Below, piece after piece: positions 26,784 through 35,066 of a stretch of DNA of 64,000 nt (its first letter is position 1; each line of letters begins with the position of its first letter). The notes under the pieces are model-generated. The model did not search any database. It was not told the origin of the DNA and worked only from the letters and a program-made list of their open reading frames with translations. A program made the translations under genes and the position numbers. The DNA comes from an uncultured Paracoccaceae bacterium (GTDB taxonomy: Bacteria > Pseudomonadota > Alphaproteobacteria > Rhodobacterales > Rhodobacteraceae): assembly GCA_947492475.1 (NCBI GenBank), contig CANLNM010000005.1:1-64000 (forward strand), in the 5' to 3' direction.

Positions 26784-29700
26784 CGCGCCCTGCCCCCCCT
26801 GCGGCCGGTTCATCCACAGCGCCCCTGCCATATGTCGAACTTTGCGTCACCAGCAATTTCACCTTTCTGACCGGGGCCTCCCACCCCGAAGAATTGATGA
26901 TCCGCGCCACAGAGCTGGGCCTGCCTGCGCTAGCGATCACCGATCACAATTCGCTGGCCGGGGTGGTGCGCGCCTATTCCGCGCTCAAGGAATTGCGCCG
27001 TCAATCCGATGAGGCCGCCGCCACCACGCCGCAGATGACCACCGATGCCGCCCGCCTGCCCCGGCTGATTGTCGGCACCCGCTTGATCCTGCGCGACAGC
27101 CCCCTGCATTGGCTGGCCCTGCCCCGGGATCGTGTGGCCTATGCCCGCCTGTCGCGCCTGCTGACGCTTGGAAAACGCCGCGCCACCAAAGGCGAATGCC
27201 ATCTGGATATGGCTGATCTGCGGGATCATTGCGCCGGTATGATCCTGATTGCGCTGCCGCAATCCGATCCGGCCCAATCCACCACAGCCCATCAGATGGA
27301 AACCCAGCTAAAACAGGTCGTGCGCGCCTATCCGGGCCATGTGTTTCTGGGGGCCGCGCCGCGCTATAATGGGGCGGATCAGGCCTATCTGGCGACTTGT
27401 GCGCAGTTGGCCCATCGCAGCAATGCCCCGATGGTGGCCGTTGGCGATGTGTTGATGCACCGCGCCAATCGGCGGCAATTGGCGGATGTGCTGACCTGCA
27501 TGCGCCACGGGCTTAGGATTGATCAGATCGGCACCCGCGCCCAGCCCAATGCCGAACGCCGCCTCAAAGCTGCGCCCGACATGGCGCGGATGTTTGCCCT
27601 CTATCCCGCCGCCCTGCGTCGCACGGTTGAAATCGCCGATCGGTGCAGTTTCTGCCTCAGTGAGCTGAGCTATGAATACCCGGACGAAATCGCCGATGGC
27701 GAAACCCCGCAGGCCCGTCTGGAACGGTTGGTCTATGAGGGCGTGAAAACCCGCTATCCCTATGGCGCTAGTCAGAAAAACATGGATATCATCCGCAAGG
27801 AATTGAACCTGGTCCAAAAACTGGGCTTTGCCGCCTATTTCCTGACCGTGCATGACATTGTGCAATTCGCCCGCAGCCGCGACATCCTGTGTCAGGGGCG
27901 CGGGTCGGCCGCCAATTCGATCCTGTGTTTTCTGTTGGGTATCACCGATGTCAGCCCCGAAACCATCACCATGGTCTTTGAACGGTTTGTGTCCGAACAT
28001 CGGGGCGAACCGCCTGATATTGATGTGGATTTTGAACATGAACGCCGCGAAGAGGTGATCCAGCACATCTATGAAAAATACGGTCGTCATCGCGCCGGGC
28101 TTTGTGCGACGGTGATCCATTTTCGCAGCCGCGCCGCCATTCGCGAGGTCGGCAAAGTCATGGGCCTGTCCCAAGATGTGACCAGCGGGCTGTCGGGGCA
28201 AATCTGGGGCATGTCCAATGGCGGCGCGGACCCGGATCGCATCCGCGAATTGGGGTTAGACCCCGACGATCGCCGCCTGTCCCAGACCATTCGCCTGATC
28301 GGGGAAATCATCGGATTTCCACGCCATCTGTCCCAACATGTGGGCGGATTTATCGTCACCAAGGGACGGCTGGATGAACTCTGCCCGATTGAAAATGCCG
28401 CAATGGAGGATCGCACCGTCATCGAATGGGACAAAGATGACATTGACGCGCTGGGGATCTTAAAGGTTGATGTCCTTAGCCTTGGGATGCTGACCTGCAT
28501 CCGCAAAAGCTTTGATTTATTGAAGGAATTTCACGGTCAGGACATGTCGATCGCCACGGTGCCGCAGGCCGATATGCCCACCTATGACATGCTCTGTGTG
28601 GCGGATGCGGTGGGGGTGTTTCAGGTCGAAAGCCGCGCGCAGATGAATTTTCTGCCACGTATGTTGCCGCGTGAATTCTATGATCTGGTGATCGAAGTGG
28701 CCATCGTGCGCCCCGGCCCCATTCAGGGCGGCATGGTGCATCCCTATATCAACCGCCGCCAAGGCAAAGAACCGGTGCGCTATCCGTCCAAAGCACTGGA
28801 ACAGGTGCTGGGCAAAACGCTGGGCGTGCCGCTGTTTCAGGAACAGGCGATGCAGATCGCCGTGGTCGCCGCCGGGTTCACCCCAGAAGAAGCCGACCGT
28901 TTGCGCCGCTCCTTGGCGACGTTTCGCCGTATGGGAACGATCAGCACCTTTAAGGATCGCTTCATCAACGGAATGCTGTCGCGGGGCTATGACCCCGGTT
29001 TTGCGGAACAATGTTTCGGCCAAATCGAAGGGTTTGGCGAATATGGCTTTCCCGAAAGCCACGCCGCCGCCTTTGCAATGCTGGCCTATGTGTCTGCTTG
29101 GATCAAATGTCACCATCCGGCGATTTTTGCCTGCGCTTTGCTCAATTCCCAACCGATGGGGTTTTATGCCCCGGCCCAGATCGTGCGGGATGCGCGCGAA
29201 CATGGGATCGAAATCCGTCCGATCTGCGTCAATCACAGCGATTGGGATAACAGTTTGGAACGGCGCGGTGATGGGGGGCTGGCGCTGCGGCTGGGTTTTC
29301 GTCAGATCAAAGGTTTCAAAGAAGAAGATGCCGGTTGGATCACCGCCGCGCGGGGCAATGGCTATCCCGATCCCGAAGCGTTGTGGCTGCGCGCGGGTCT
29401 GACGCCCGCCGCACTGGAACGTCTGGCCGAGGCGGACGCGTTTTGCGACATGGGGTTGGGTCGGCGCGCCGCCTTGTGGGAGGTCAAAGCCATCCGCGGT
29501 CAGGCCCCCTTGCCCCTGTTCAACGACCCGCTGGACGGCGAAGGCATCCGCGAACCTGACGTGGCCCTATCCCCGATGCATCTGGGCGAAGAGGTGGTCG
29601 AAGATTACGTCGCCATGCGCCTGAGCCTAAAGGCCCATCCAATGGAATTGCTGCGCCCCAACCTGCCCGGGCTGACCCCCCATTCCGCGCTGGCCAATGC

Positions 29701-30109
29701 CCCGTTGGGCCGCCATTCGGTCTGTGGTCTGGTGATCACGCGCCAGCGGCCCGGCACCGCATCGGGCGTGATTTTCATCACGCTTGAGGATGAAACCGGC
29801 GTCAGCAATGTGGTGGTTTGGCCCAAAGTTTACGAACAATTCCGGCGCATTGTCATGGGCGGGCGCCTGCTGAAAGTGACCGGATATTTGCAACGCGAGG
29901 GCATCGTTGTGCATCTGATCGCCCAGCATATCGACGACATGTCGCCGCGCCTGTCCGATCTGGGCCATCCGATGGATGGGGCGGTGGGCATCACCAATCC
30001 GCCCGCTGATGACGCCCCGCGCCCCAAACCGGCCCGCGCCCAACCCGCCCGCGCCATGCATCCGCGCGATCAGGCCAAACGCCTGTTTCCCAGCCGGGAC
30101 TTTCACTAA
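26780..30109 (+). CDS. dnaE2: Error-prone DNA polymerase DnaE2
   Basis: A 1109-residue C-family polymerase, slightly shorter than replicative DnaE. It has an N-terminal PHP domain (LCVTSNFTFLTGASHP, ITDHNSLAG), catalytic aspartates around residues 413-417 (PDIDVDFEHERR), a helix-hairpin-helix tail region and an OB-fold (RHSVCGLVITRQRPGTASGV). The C-terminus is an alanine/proline/arginine-rich tail ending near KRLFPSRDFH. Start: ATG 26780 overlapping the imuB stop. The three genes form one operon behind a LexA box, so expression should follow DNA damage. Confidence 0.95.
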   Translation: MTRPAPPAAGSSTAPLPYVELCVTSNFTFLTGASHPEELMIRATELGLPALAITDHNSLAGVVRAYSALKELRRQSDEAAATTPQMTTDAARLPRLIVGTRLILRDSPLHWLALPRDRVAYARLSRLLTLGKRRATKGECHLDMADLRDHCAGMILIALPQSDPAQSTTAHQMETQLKQVVRAYPGHVFLGAAPRYNGADQAYLATCAQLAHRSNAPMVAVGDVLMHRANRRQLADVLTCMRHGLRIDQIGTRAQPNAERRLKAAPDMARMFALYPAALRRTVEIADRCSFCLSELSYEYPDEIADGETPQARLERLVYEGVKTRYPYGASQKNMDIIRKELNLVQKLGFAAYFLTVHDIVQFARSRDILCQGRGSAANSILCFLLGITDVSPETITMVFERFVSEHRGEPPDIDVDFEHERREEVIQHIYEKYGRHRAGLCATVIHFRSRAAIREVGKVMGLSQDVTSGLSGQIWGMSNGGADPDRIRELGLDPDDRRLSQTIRLIGEIIGFPRHLSQHVGGFIVTKGRLDELCPIENAAMEDRTVIEWDKDDIDALGILKVDVLSLGMLTCIRKSFDLLKEFHGQDMSIATVPQADMPTYDMLCVADAVGVFQVESRAQMNFLPRMLPREFYDLVIEVAIVRPGPIQGGMVHPYINRRQGKEPVRYPSKALEQVLGKTLGVPLFQEQAMQIAVVAAGFTPEEADRLRRSLATFRRMGTISTFKDRFINGMLSRGYDPGFAEQCFGQIEGFGEYGFPESHAAAFAMLAYVSAWIKCHHPAIFACALLNSQPMGFYAPAQIVRDAREHGIEIRPICVNHSDWDNSLERRGDGGLALRLGFRQIKGFKEEDAGWITAARGNGYPDPEALWLRAGLTPAALERLAEADAFCDMGLGRRAALWEVKAIRGQAPLPLFNDPLDGEGIREPDVALSPMHLGEEVVEDYVAMRLSLKAHPMELLRPNLPGLTPHSALANAPLGRHSVCGLVITRQRPGTASGVIFITLEDETGVSNVVVWPKVYEQFRRIVMGGRLLKVTGYLQREGIVVHLIAQHIDDMSPRLSDLGHPMDGAVGITNPPADDAPRPKPARAQPARAMHPRDQAKRLFPSRDFH

Positions 30110-30153
30110 GCTGGAAACCAGCCGACAAACGCATCCTGCGGACAGGTCTGTGT

Positions 30154-30570
30154 TTACGCCCGCACCCGATCAGAACCCGGCACCAAGGCCAGCAATTGCG
30201 CCACGCCAAACAGGGCTTCGGGCACCAAAAACAACCAGATCAACGGCGTAATCCCAGACATCAATGCATTGATCATGGCAATCGAAAACATCACCCGCCC
30301 AATTCCGTCAAAAACCCCCAATCGCGTGTCATTTGACCACAACCGCACCACAGCCCAAATCACCACAACACTGCCAAAGAAATTGCCAAACAACACCGTG
30401 TGTGGCTCTAGGCTGGGTAATTGCGCAAATCCAAGCGCGCCGTTCAAAGGGGCCAAGCCAGACGTCCAAAACAGCGCCAACGTTACCGGCAATGCAAATG
30501 GCCAGGTCACAATCAGATCGTACCAGGCAGAAATTCTAAAAATTTTGTTATTTGTTGTTTCCGAAAACAT
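30154..30570 (-). CDS. Small four-helix membrane protein, unknown function
   Basis: A 138-residue protein that I cannot assign to a named family. About four hydrophobic segments are visible: WPFALPVTLALFW near residue 25, FFGSVVVIWAVVRLW near 65, MFSIAMINALMSGI near 100, and PLIWLFLVPEALFGVAQLLA near the end. There is no signal-peptide cleavage site and few polar residues between helices. Start: ATG 30570 behind AAGGA. The MerR gene at 30644 faces away from it, and a 19-base-spacer MerR-type promoter lies between them reading toward this gene, so it is probably the regulator's target. Its inducer may be a toxic or redox-active compound, but this is inference. Confidence 0.7.
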   Translation of the reverse strand: MFSETTNNKIFRISAWYDLIVTWPFALPVTLALFWTSGLAPLNGALGFAQLPSLEPHTVLFGNFFGSVVVIWAVVRLWSNDTRLGVFDGIGRVMFSIAMINALMSGITPLIWLFLVPEALFGVAQLLALVPGSDRVRA

Positions 30571-30601
30571 AGATTTTCCTTTCCGTATCGGTCAGGAACG
30601 C

Positions 30602-30632
30602 GCATAAACCTAGGACTATAGTCTAAGGTCAA
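30602..30632 (-). promoter_or_regulatory. MerR-type promoter/operator with 19-base spacer
   Basis: Reading the minus strand: -35 TTGACC (30632-30627), a 19-base spacer, -10 TTATGC (30607-30602). The spacer carries a near-perfect palindrome ACCTAGGACTA/TAGTCTAAGGT (30608-30629, plus strand). Long spacers with a central dyad are the hallmark of MerR activators, which twist the promoter to allow transcription. It points at the membrane-protein gene. Confidence 0.7.
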
Positions 30633-30643
30633 GGAATTCTTTG

Positions 30644-31003
30644 ATGCGCATCGGTGAATTGTCCCAGCGGGCAAATGTCAGTACAGATACGATCCGGCTT
30701 TATGAAAAACGCGGGCTGATCCGATCTGTGCGGCGCGACAATGGCTATCGGGATTTTGACCCTGCAATGGTCGGTTTGGTTACCTTGATCAAAACCGGAC
30801 AAAAGCTGGGGTTTAAGCTGCGCGAAATGGACGGGATCGCCAAAGCACTGTCCGATCAGGGACTTAGCACAGATGAAACCGCTGATCTGTTGCAGGGAAA
30901 ACTAACCGAGGTTGATACAAAGATCGCGGAATTGTCCCAACTCAGGGCCTTGCTGGCGGACATGCTGACACAGGTCTGCCCATTGCAAAACCCACAGCCT
31001 TAA
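30644..31003 (+). CDS. MerR-family transcriptional regulator
   Basis: A 119-residue regulator with an N-terminal MerR winged helix (RIGELSQRANVSTDTIRLYE; residues 1-70) and a C-terminal dimerisation helix. One cysteine is near the C-terminus (TQVCPLQ); the cysteine pairs of CueR, ZntR or MerR are absent, so simple metal sensing like CueR is not supported. Start: ATG 30644 behind AAGGA; a TTG three bases earlier is less likely. It is divergent from the membrane-protein gene and its own promoter region overlaps the dyad at 30608-30629, suggesting autoregulation. It converges with yacG, overlapping it by four bases. Confidence 0.88.
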   Translation: MRIGELSQRANVSTDTIRLYEKRGLIRSVRRDNGYRDFDPAMVGLVTLIKTGQKLGFKLREMDGIAKALSDQGLSTDETADLLQGKLTEVDTKIAELSQLRALLADMLTQVCPLQNPQP

Positions 31004-31182
31004 TGCGGTTTTTGCGTGCTTTCATCCAACTCGCGTAACAAATCTTCGCCGTCATCTTCGCGTTGGGACGGCACCGCATAAGACCCGGTCAGCCATTTTC
31101 CCAAATCAATATCCGCGCAGCGTTTTGAGCAAAACGGGCGGTATTTTTCATCCGCGTCTTTTTCACAAATCGGACAGGCCAT
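31000..31182 (-). CDS. yacG: DNA gyrase inhibitor / zinc-binding protein YacG
   Basis: A 60-residue zinc-binding protein with the complete cysteine set C3-x2-C6 and C18-x3-C22 (CPIC, FCSKRC), followed by the conserved DLGKWL segment. In Escherichia coli YacG binds gyrase and blocks DNA binding. The tail is acidic (EDDGEDLLRELDE). Start: ATG 31182 overlapping the rng stop; a GTG three bases upstream is also possible. It ends the murA-to-yacG series. Confidence 0.88.
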   Translation of the reverse strand: MACPICEKDADEKYRPFCSKRCADIDLGKWLTGSYAVPSQREDDGEDLLRELDESTQKPH

Positions 31183-32216
31183 CACACACCTTTGGGCAAT
31201 GTTTCAGACAGCGGCAGGCGTTCGCGTTTGCGCTGCAGCTCAAAATGGCCCAGCGTCGTCCAGCCCACCAGCGATGTTTCAATGGGATCGGCGCGGAACG
31301 CTGCACGCAGCGCACCTTCGACTTGGCGGCGATGCGCTTTGGACATAGGGGCGAAATCCACTGTAATTTGCCCCCCCAGACCCCGAAGCCGCACCGCGCG
31401 GGGCAACGCCGCCGCGGTTGCCAGATTGGCCTTTAGCGTTGCGGCCGGGGACATGTCCCCACCGGTATTCACATCCACCGCCACCAAGGCGCGGGTCGGT
31501 TCGACATACATAAACGCGCCACCGCCTAGATTTTCTCGCGCGGATTTCAGCATCTCGATCTGGTCCAACACGCCGTGATGTTCAAACCCGCCCGGTTCGG
31601 TTTCGATCACCGCTTTGTCGTCCCATTCGCGCCATGCCATCGCATGTGGCCCGTCGCCATCGGTCAGGGTTTCGGCGTCCTTGCCTTCGCGATCCGCCAT
31701 TACGGCGCGGGCCAGATCCGCCATTGCCGCGATATCATCGGCAATCGCATCGTCAGATGCGCCAAAACAGGACGACCGCAGGATCAGCCCCATATCTTCG
31801 TCCATGGTTTCATGGGCAATCGCCATCAGCCGTTCGCGTTCATCGTCATCTTTGATCGACCGGCTGACATTCCAGCCCGGCGCATCCGGGGTGACGATCG
31901 CATAACGGGATTTGAACAAAACCTTGGGCGTAACCGGCAGCGCTTTGCCGTCTTCGGCATGGCCGGTGATCTGCACCAGCATCGTGTCGCCGGGGGCTAA
32001 CCCTTTGCCTTGGCGTAAAAAACCCGGCCCGTCGGGCAGGCGCAGGATCATACCACCCTGCCCCTTTAGGGGGCGGTCACACACACCGCGATAGATCGCG
32101 CCGGGACGCGGGGCGTCAGGCATGTCGATCAGCAGATCGTCCAGCTTGCCATCCACCAACATGGCCGCCACTTCGACGTCACCCAGATGGTCCAGAACGA
32201 TCATACGGCCTTTCAT
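31182..32216 (-). CDS. rng: Ribonuclease E/G-family protein
   Basis: A 344-residue member of the RNase E/G family, shorter than canonical RNase G (about 490), as is common for the Rhodobacterales copy in this gene order. Visible: an N-terminal part with [37 protein letters not shown] (the acidic metal-site region of the DNase I-like subdomain) and [12 protein letters not shown]1-like sequence is reduced. It would process structured RNA endonucleolytically; the shorter form may be specialised. Overlaps maf by ATGA. Confidence 0.85.
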   Translation of the reverse strand: MKGRMIVLDHLGDVEVAAMLVDGKLDDLLIDMPDAPRPGAIYRGVCDRPLKGQGGMILRLPDGPGFLRQGKGLAPGDTMLVQITGHAEDGKALPVTPKVLFKSRYAIVTPDAPGWNVSRSIKDDDERERLMAIAHETMDEDMGLILRSSCFGASDDAIADDIAAMADLARAVMADREGKDAETLTDGDGPHAMAWREWDDKAVIETEPGGFEHHGVLDQIEMLKSARENLGGGAFMYVEPTRALVAVDVNTGGDMSPAATLKANLATAAALPRAVRLRGLGGQITVDFAPMSKAHRRQVEGALRAAFRADPIETSLVGWTTLGHFELQRKRERLPLSETLPKGV

Positions 32217-32818
32217 GGCGCGCTCCTATATAGGGGATATCCCATTGTTACCAACAGGTTGGCGGTTTCGGCCACGGGTAGTCCGACCACACCAGTAAAG
32301 CTGCCCTGGATCCAGGGCACAAACGCACCGGCCGGGCCTTGGATGGCATAGCCACCCGCCTTGCCCTGCCAATCCCCGGTCGCCAGATAGGCGTTCACTT
32401 CAGCATTGGTCAGTTGTTTCAGCTTCACGTCCGTTTGCACATCGCGCACCCGGATGTCATCGCCGCGGCGCACGGAAATGGCGGTGATCACTTTGTGACG
32501 ACGCCCCGACAGCGCATACAGAAATTCGGCCGCTTCGCCCGCATCCGCAGGTTTGCCCAGAATACGCCGCCCCAACGCCACGGTGGTGTCCGCACATAGA
32601 ACAATTTCACCCGGCGCAGCGATAGACGCCTGCGCCTTTTGCAGCGCCATGCGTTTCACATAGTCGCGCGGATGTTCGCCCGCATGGGGCGTTTCATCAA
32701 TGTCAGGGGGCCGCACCGCATCAGGTGCAATACCGATTTGCGCCAGCAGTTCCAACCGCCGGGGCGAACCCGAGCCGAGGACCAGTTTCAACCCATCCTC
32801 GGGCGCATAGGCGGACAT
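32213..32818 (-). CDS. maf: Maf-family nucleoside-triphosphate pyrophosphatase
   Basis: A 201-residue Maf protein that hydrolyses non-canonical or selected nucleotides (dTTP/UTP or m7GTP types). The signature [15 protein letters not shown] opens the protein, [16 protein letters not shown] is the second motif and AVEGPAG-like [16 protein letters not shown] the third. Start: ATG 32818, 3 bases after the infA stop in reading order. Sits between infA and rng as in other Rhodobacterales. Substrate subtype not determined. Confidence 0.9.
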   Translation of the reverse strand: MSAYAPEDGLKLVLGSGSPRRLELLAQIGIAPDAVRPPDIDETPHAGEHPRDYVKRMALQKAQASIAAPGEIVLCADTTVALGRRILGKPADAGEAAEFLYALSGRRHKVITAISVRRGDDIRVRDVQTDVKLKQLTNAEVNAYLATGDWQGKAGGYAIQGPAGAFVPWIQGSFTGVVGLPVAETANLLVTMGYPLYRSAP

Positions 32819-32821
32819 TGC

Positions 32822-33040
32822 TTATTTAAAGCGGTAGTTGATCCGACCCTTGGTCAGATCATATGGGGTCATTTCGACCTGTACTTTGTCGCCAGCCAGA
32901 ACCCGGATGCGGTTTTTGCGCATCTTGCCTGCCGTATGTGCGATGATCTCATGGCCGTTTTCCAGCTCGACCCGAAACGTCGCATTAGGCAATAGTTCTT
33001 TCACGACACCGGGAAATTCGAGCGTATCTTCCTTGGCCAT
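32822..33040 (-). CDS. infA: Translation initiation factor IF-1
   Basis: A 72-residue single S1/OB-fold protein, full family length, starting [13 protein letters not shown] and ending KGRINYRFK. It binds the ribosomal A site during initiation. Start: ATG 33040 with GGAGAT upstream. Embedded in the murA-to-yacG series, directly before maf. Confidence 0.97.
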   Translation of the reverse strand: MAKEDTLEFPGVVKELLPNATFRVELENGHEIIAHTAGKMRKNRIRVLAGDKVQVEMTPYDLTKGRINYRFK

Positions 33041-33111
33041 GTGATCTCCTATCTCAATCCTCTGCCCAACATGGCAGACGGGGGACTAAATGCGCCTGAA
33101 ACGGGCATTTT

Positions 33112-33993
33112 TCAAGGGTTAATCGGGTCCATTTGTTGCAAAGTGACCGGATATAGCCGTGAATCCTGCTCTTGCCAGTTGGTAAAATTGCCAACTTGGC
33201 CATTGTAGCGCGCGGCGGCGATGGCATTTGGGTCCACATCCGCCACAACGGCCCCCTGTGCTTGCGCCGGTCCCTGTGCGATGATTCCATCCTCAGGCAG
33301 ACCTGTGTCGGGCGGGCAAAACAGTGCTGCGCGGCCATTGCTTTGGGCGACGACGTCACAATCGGCGACGTTTCCGACCAGCGGCGCATGGACCACCAGA
33401 CATTGGTTTTCAATCGCCCGAGCGCGACAGGATTGGCGCACGCGGGTTTGACCGGCGGCAAAATCCGTGGCCGCGGGCACCAGCAGCACCTCGGCTCCGG
33501 CGGCGGTCAGCGCCCGTGCCAGCAGCGGAAATTCACTGTCATAACAGATCAGGATGCCCATCACGCCCAGCGCCGTGTGAAACACCCGCAGATTATCCCC
33601 CGCAATCATGCCCATATCGTCGCGTTCAAACGGGGTCAGGATCATTTTATCCTGATGCAGCACATTGCCCGATGGCGCGATCAACCAAGACCGGTTCACC
33701 ACCCCCCGGCGCGTTTTCACCGGCCCGGACCCGGCCACGATATGCACGTTATGGCGTTGCGCAGCGGCGCGAAATTGATTGACCCAGTCATGGGCCACAT
33801 CCGCCGCCCGGTCGCGCCAATCCTGCGCACTGCCCCCAACAGGTCCGTCAATCAACGCGGCTTCGATGGCGGCATATTCCGGCAACACGATCAAATCCGC
33901 ATCCGCGTCTGTGATCAGTTTATCCAGCTTTGCCGAATGGGCCGCCCAATCCGCAAGGCGTTCGATTTGATAGGCGATGGCTGCAATTTTCAT
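33112..33993 (-). CDS. Nitrilase-superfamily carbon-nitrogen hydrolase
   Basis: A 293-residue amidase-fold protein with the complete catalytic triad: E39 (LPEYA), K116 (HQDKMILTPFE) and C150 (LICYDSEFP). The superfamily hydrolyses amides, nitriles or carbamoyl groups; the branch here resembles omega-amidase or N-carbamoyl-type enzymes, but the substrate is not evident. No signal peptide. It lies in line with, but 71 bases upstream of, infA, a place where many related operons have no gene, so it may be a local insertion. Confidence 0.85.
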   Translation of the reverse strand: MKIAAIAYQIERLADWAAHSAKLDKLITDADADLIVLPEYAAIEAALIDGPVGGSAQDWRDRAADVAHDWVNQFRAAAQRHNVHIVAGSGPVKTRRGVVNRSWLIAPSGNVLHQDKMILTPFERDDMGMIAGDNLRVFHTALGVMGILICYDSEFPLLARALTAAGAEVLLVPAATDFAAGQTRVRQSCRARAIENQCLVVHAPLVGNVADCDVVAQSNGRAALFCPPDTGLPEDGIIAQGPAQAQGAVVADVDPNAIAAARYNGQVGNFTNWQEQDSRLYPVTLQQMDPINP

Positions 33994-34024
33994 ATGTAAC
34001 CCCAGTGGTTATGCCAAAAAAGGA

Positions 34025-34507
34025 TCAGGACGAGCCAAAGCGTTCTGTCAATTTGGCAACGATTTGATCGCGTGTCTGTCGATAGGCGTCCAGCTTTTCG
34101 TCCCGGCGCGTGCCCAACCCGGTTGGGTCCATGATCGGCCAATATTCGACCTCTAGGTGGAATAACCGCGTCAGTTCCAACACATGGCGTTGGCTGGCCG
34201 GGGACAGCGCGATGATCAAATCAAACCCCGTCAGGTCATCGCCCCATTCCTGCATTTGGTCAAAACTGCGCGACCGATGCCGCGACAATTCCACTCCCAT
34301 TTCCTGACAGGCGGCAATGGTAAACCCATCAATTTCCAGATCGCTTTTGACCCCGGCGGATTGCACATAAACATCCAAACCGTGCAGTTTCTTCATGATG
34401 CCTTCGGCCATAGGGGACCGCACTGCATTGTGATCGCAGCAAAACAGGATCGAGCTGGGCAAGTCCCGGCTTTTGCGCACCCCTTCAGCCCCCAAAATGC
34501 AGCACAC
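34025..34507 (-). CDS. Low-molecular-weight phosphatase family protein
   Basis: A protein of up to 160 residues of the LMW protein-tyrosine phosphatase/arsenate reductase fold. The P-loop CDHNAVRSP (C-x5-R) starts at residue 24 and is preceded by another cysteine; a general-acid aspartate may be that in WPIMDPTG. Start is uncertain: GTG 34507 overlaps the UPF0262 gene by 23 bases; GTG 34480 is the alternative and would begin just before the beta strand. Part of the murA-to-yacG series. Substrate unknown. Confidence 0.85.
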   Translation of the reverse strand: MCCILGAEGVRKSRDLPSSILFCCDHNAVRSPMAEGIMKKLHGLDVYVQSAGVKSDLEIDGFTIAACQEMGVELSRHRSRSFDQMQEWGDDLTGFDLIIALSPASQRHVLELTRLFHLEVEYWPIMDPTGLGTRRDEKLDAYRQTRDQIVAKLTERFGSS

Positions 34508-34964
34508 AAATCAAAGTGAACAAACGGCGGGCCGTGTCGGTATCCACGTCGGCTTTGCCTTCTAGGCGTTCCTGCAACACGCGCGCACCTTCGTTGTGAA
34601 TGCCGCGCCGGGCCATATCGATGGTTTCGATCTGGCTGGGGGGCAGGTTTTTCACTGCATCAAAATAACTTTTGCAGATCTGGAAATAATCCTTCACCAC
34701 CTGACGAAAAGGCCCCAGTGACAGGTGAAATTCACCGGCGGCTTTGCCATCTTCGGTGATCACATCAAACACCAGCCGTTTTTCGCGGATAGACAGGCCC
34801 AGACGGTATGGGCCAGCCGGCACATCGCGGCCTTCGCGCGCAGGCAAAGTGAATGAATTTTCTTCCATCAAATCAAACATCGCCACTTTGCGCTCTTGCT
34901 CGATTTCGGGCGTGGGCGCGGGCAGATTGCTATCATCCAGGTCGATATGAGTGATGCGGGACAT
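34485..34964 (-). CDS. UPF0262 family protein
   Basis: A 159-residue protein of an uncharacterised alphaproteobacterial family (UPF0262). It begins MSRITHIDLDDSNLP and contains REGRDVPAGPYRLGLSIREK and the arginine-rich ARRGIHNEGARVLQERL. No signal peptide or membrane segment, so it is probably cytoplasmic. Start: ATG 34964; a longer reading from 35018 adds residues without family character. It normally stands between hisD and the phosphatase gene; here an MFS gene on the other strand separates it from hisD. Confidence 0.88.
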   Translation of the reverse strand: MSRITHIDLDDSNLPAPTPEIEQERKVAMFDLMEENSFTLPAREGRDVPAGPYRLGLSIREKRLVFDVITEDGKAAGEFHLSLGPFRQVVKDYFQICKSYFDAVKNLPPSQIETIDMARRGIHNEGARVLQERLEGKADVDTDTARRLFTLICVLHFGG

Positions 34965-35066
34965 AAGGCTACCTATACATTTCACCTCAGAATTAGCGCA
35001 GGCCGCGCGGCAGCACAATCAACTTGGCCCCTTGACCCGCGATTGATAGCGCCATCAGATGGCCGA

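Noticed and set aside
33088-33108. Imperfect inverted repeat AAATGC/GCATTT after the nitrilase gene
   Set aside because: The stem has a bulge, and on the strand of the gene there is no T-tract.
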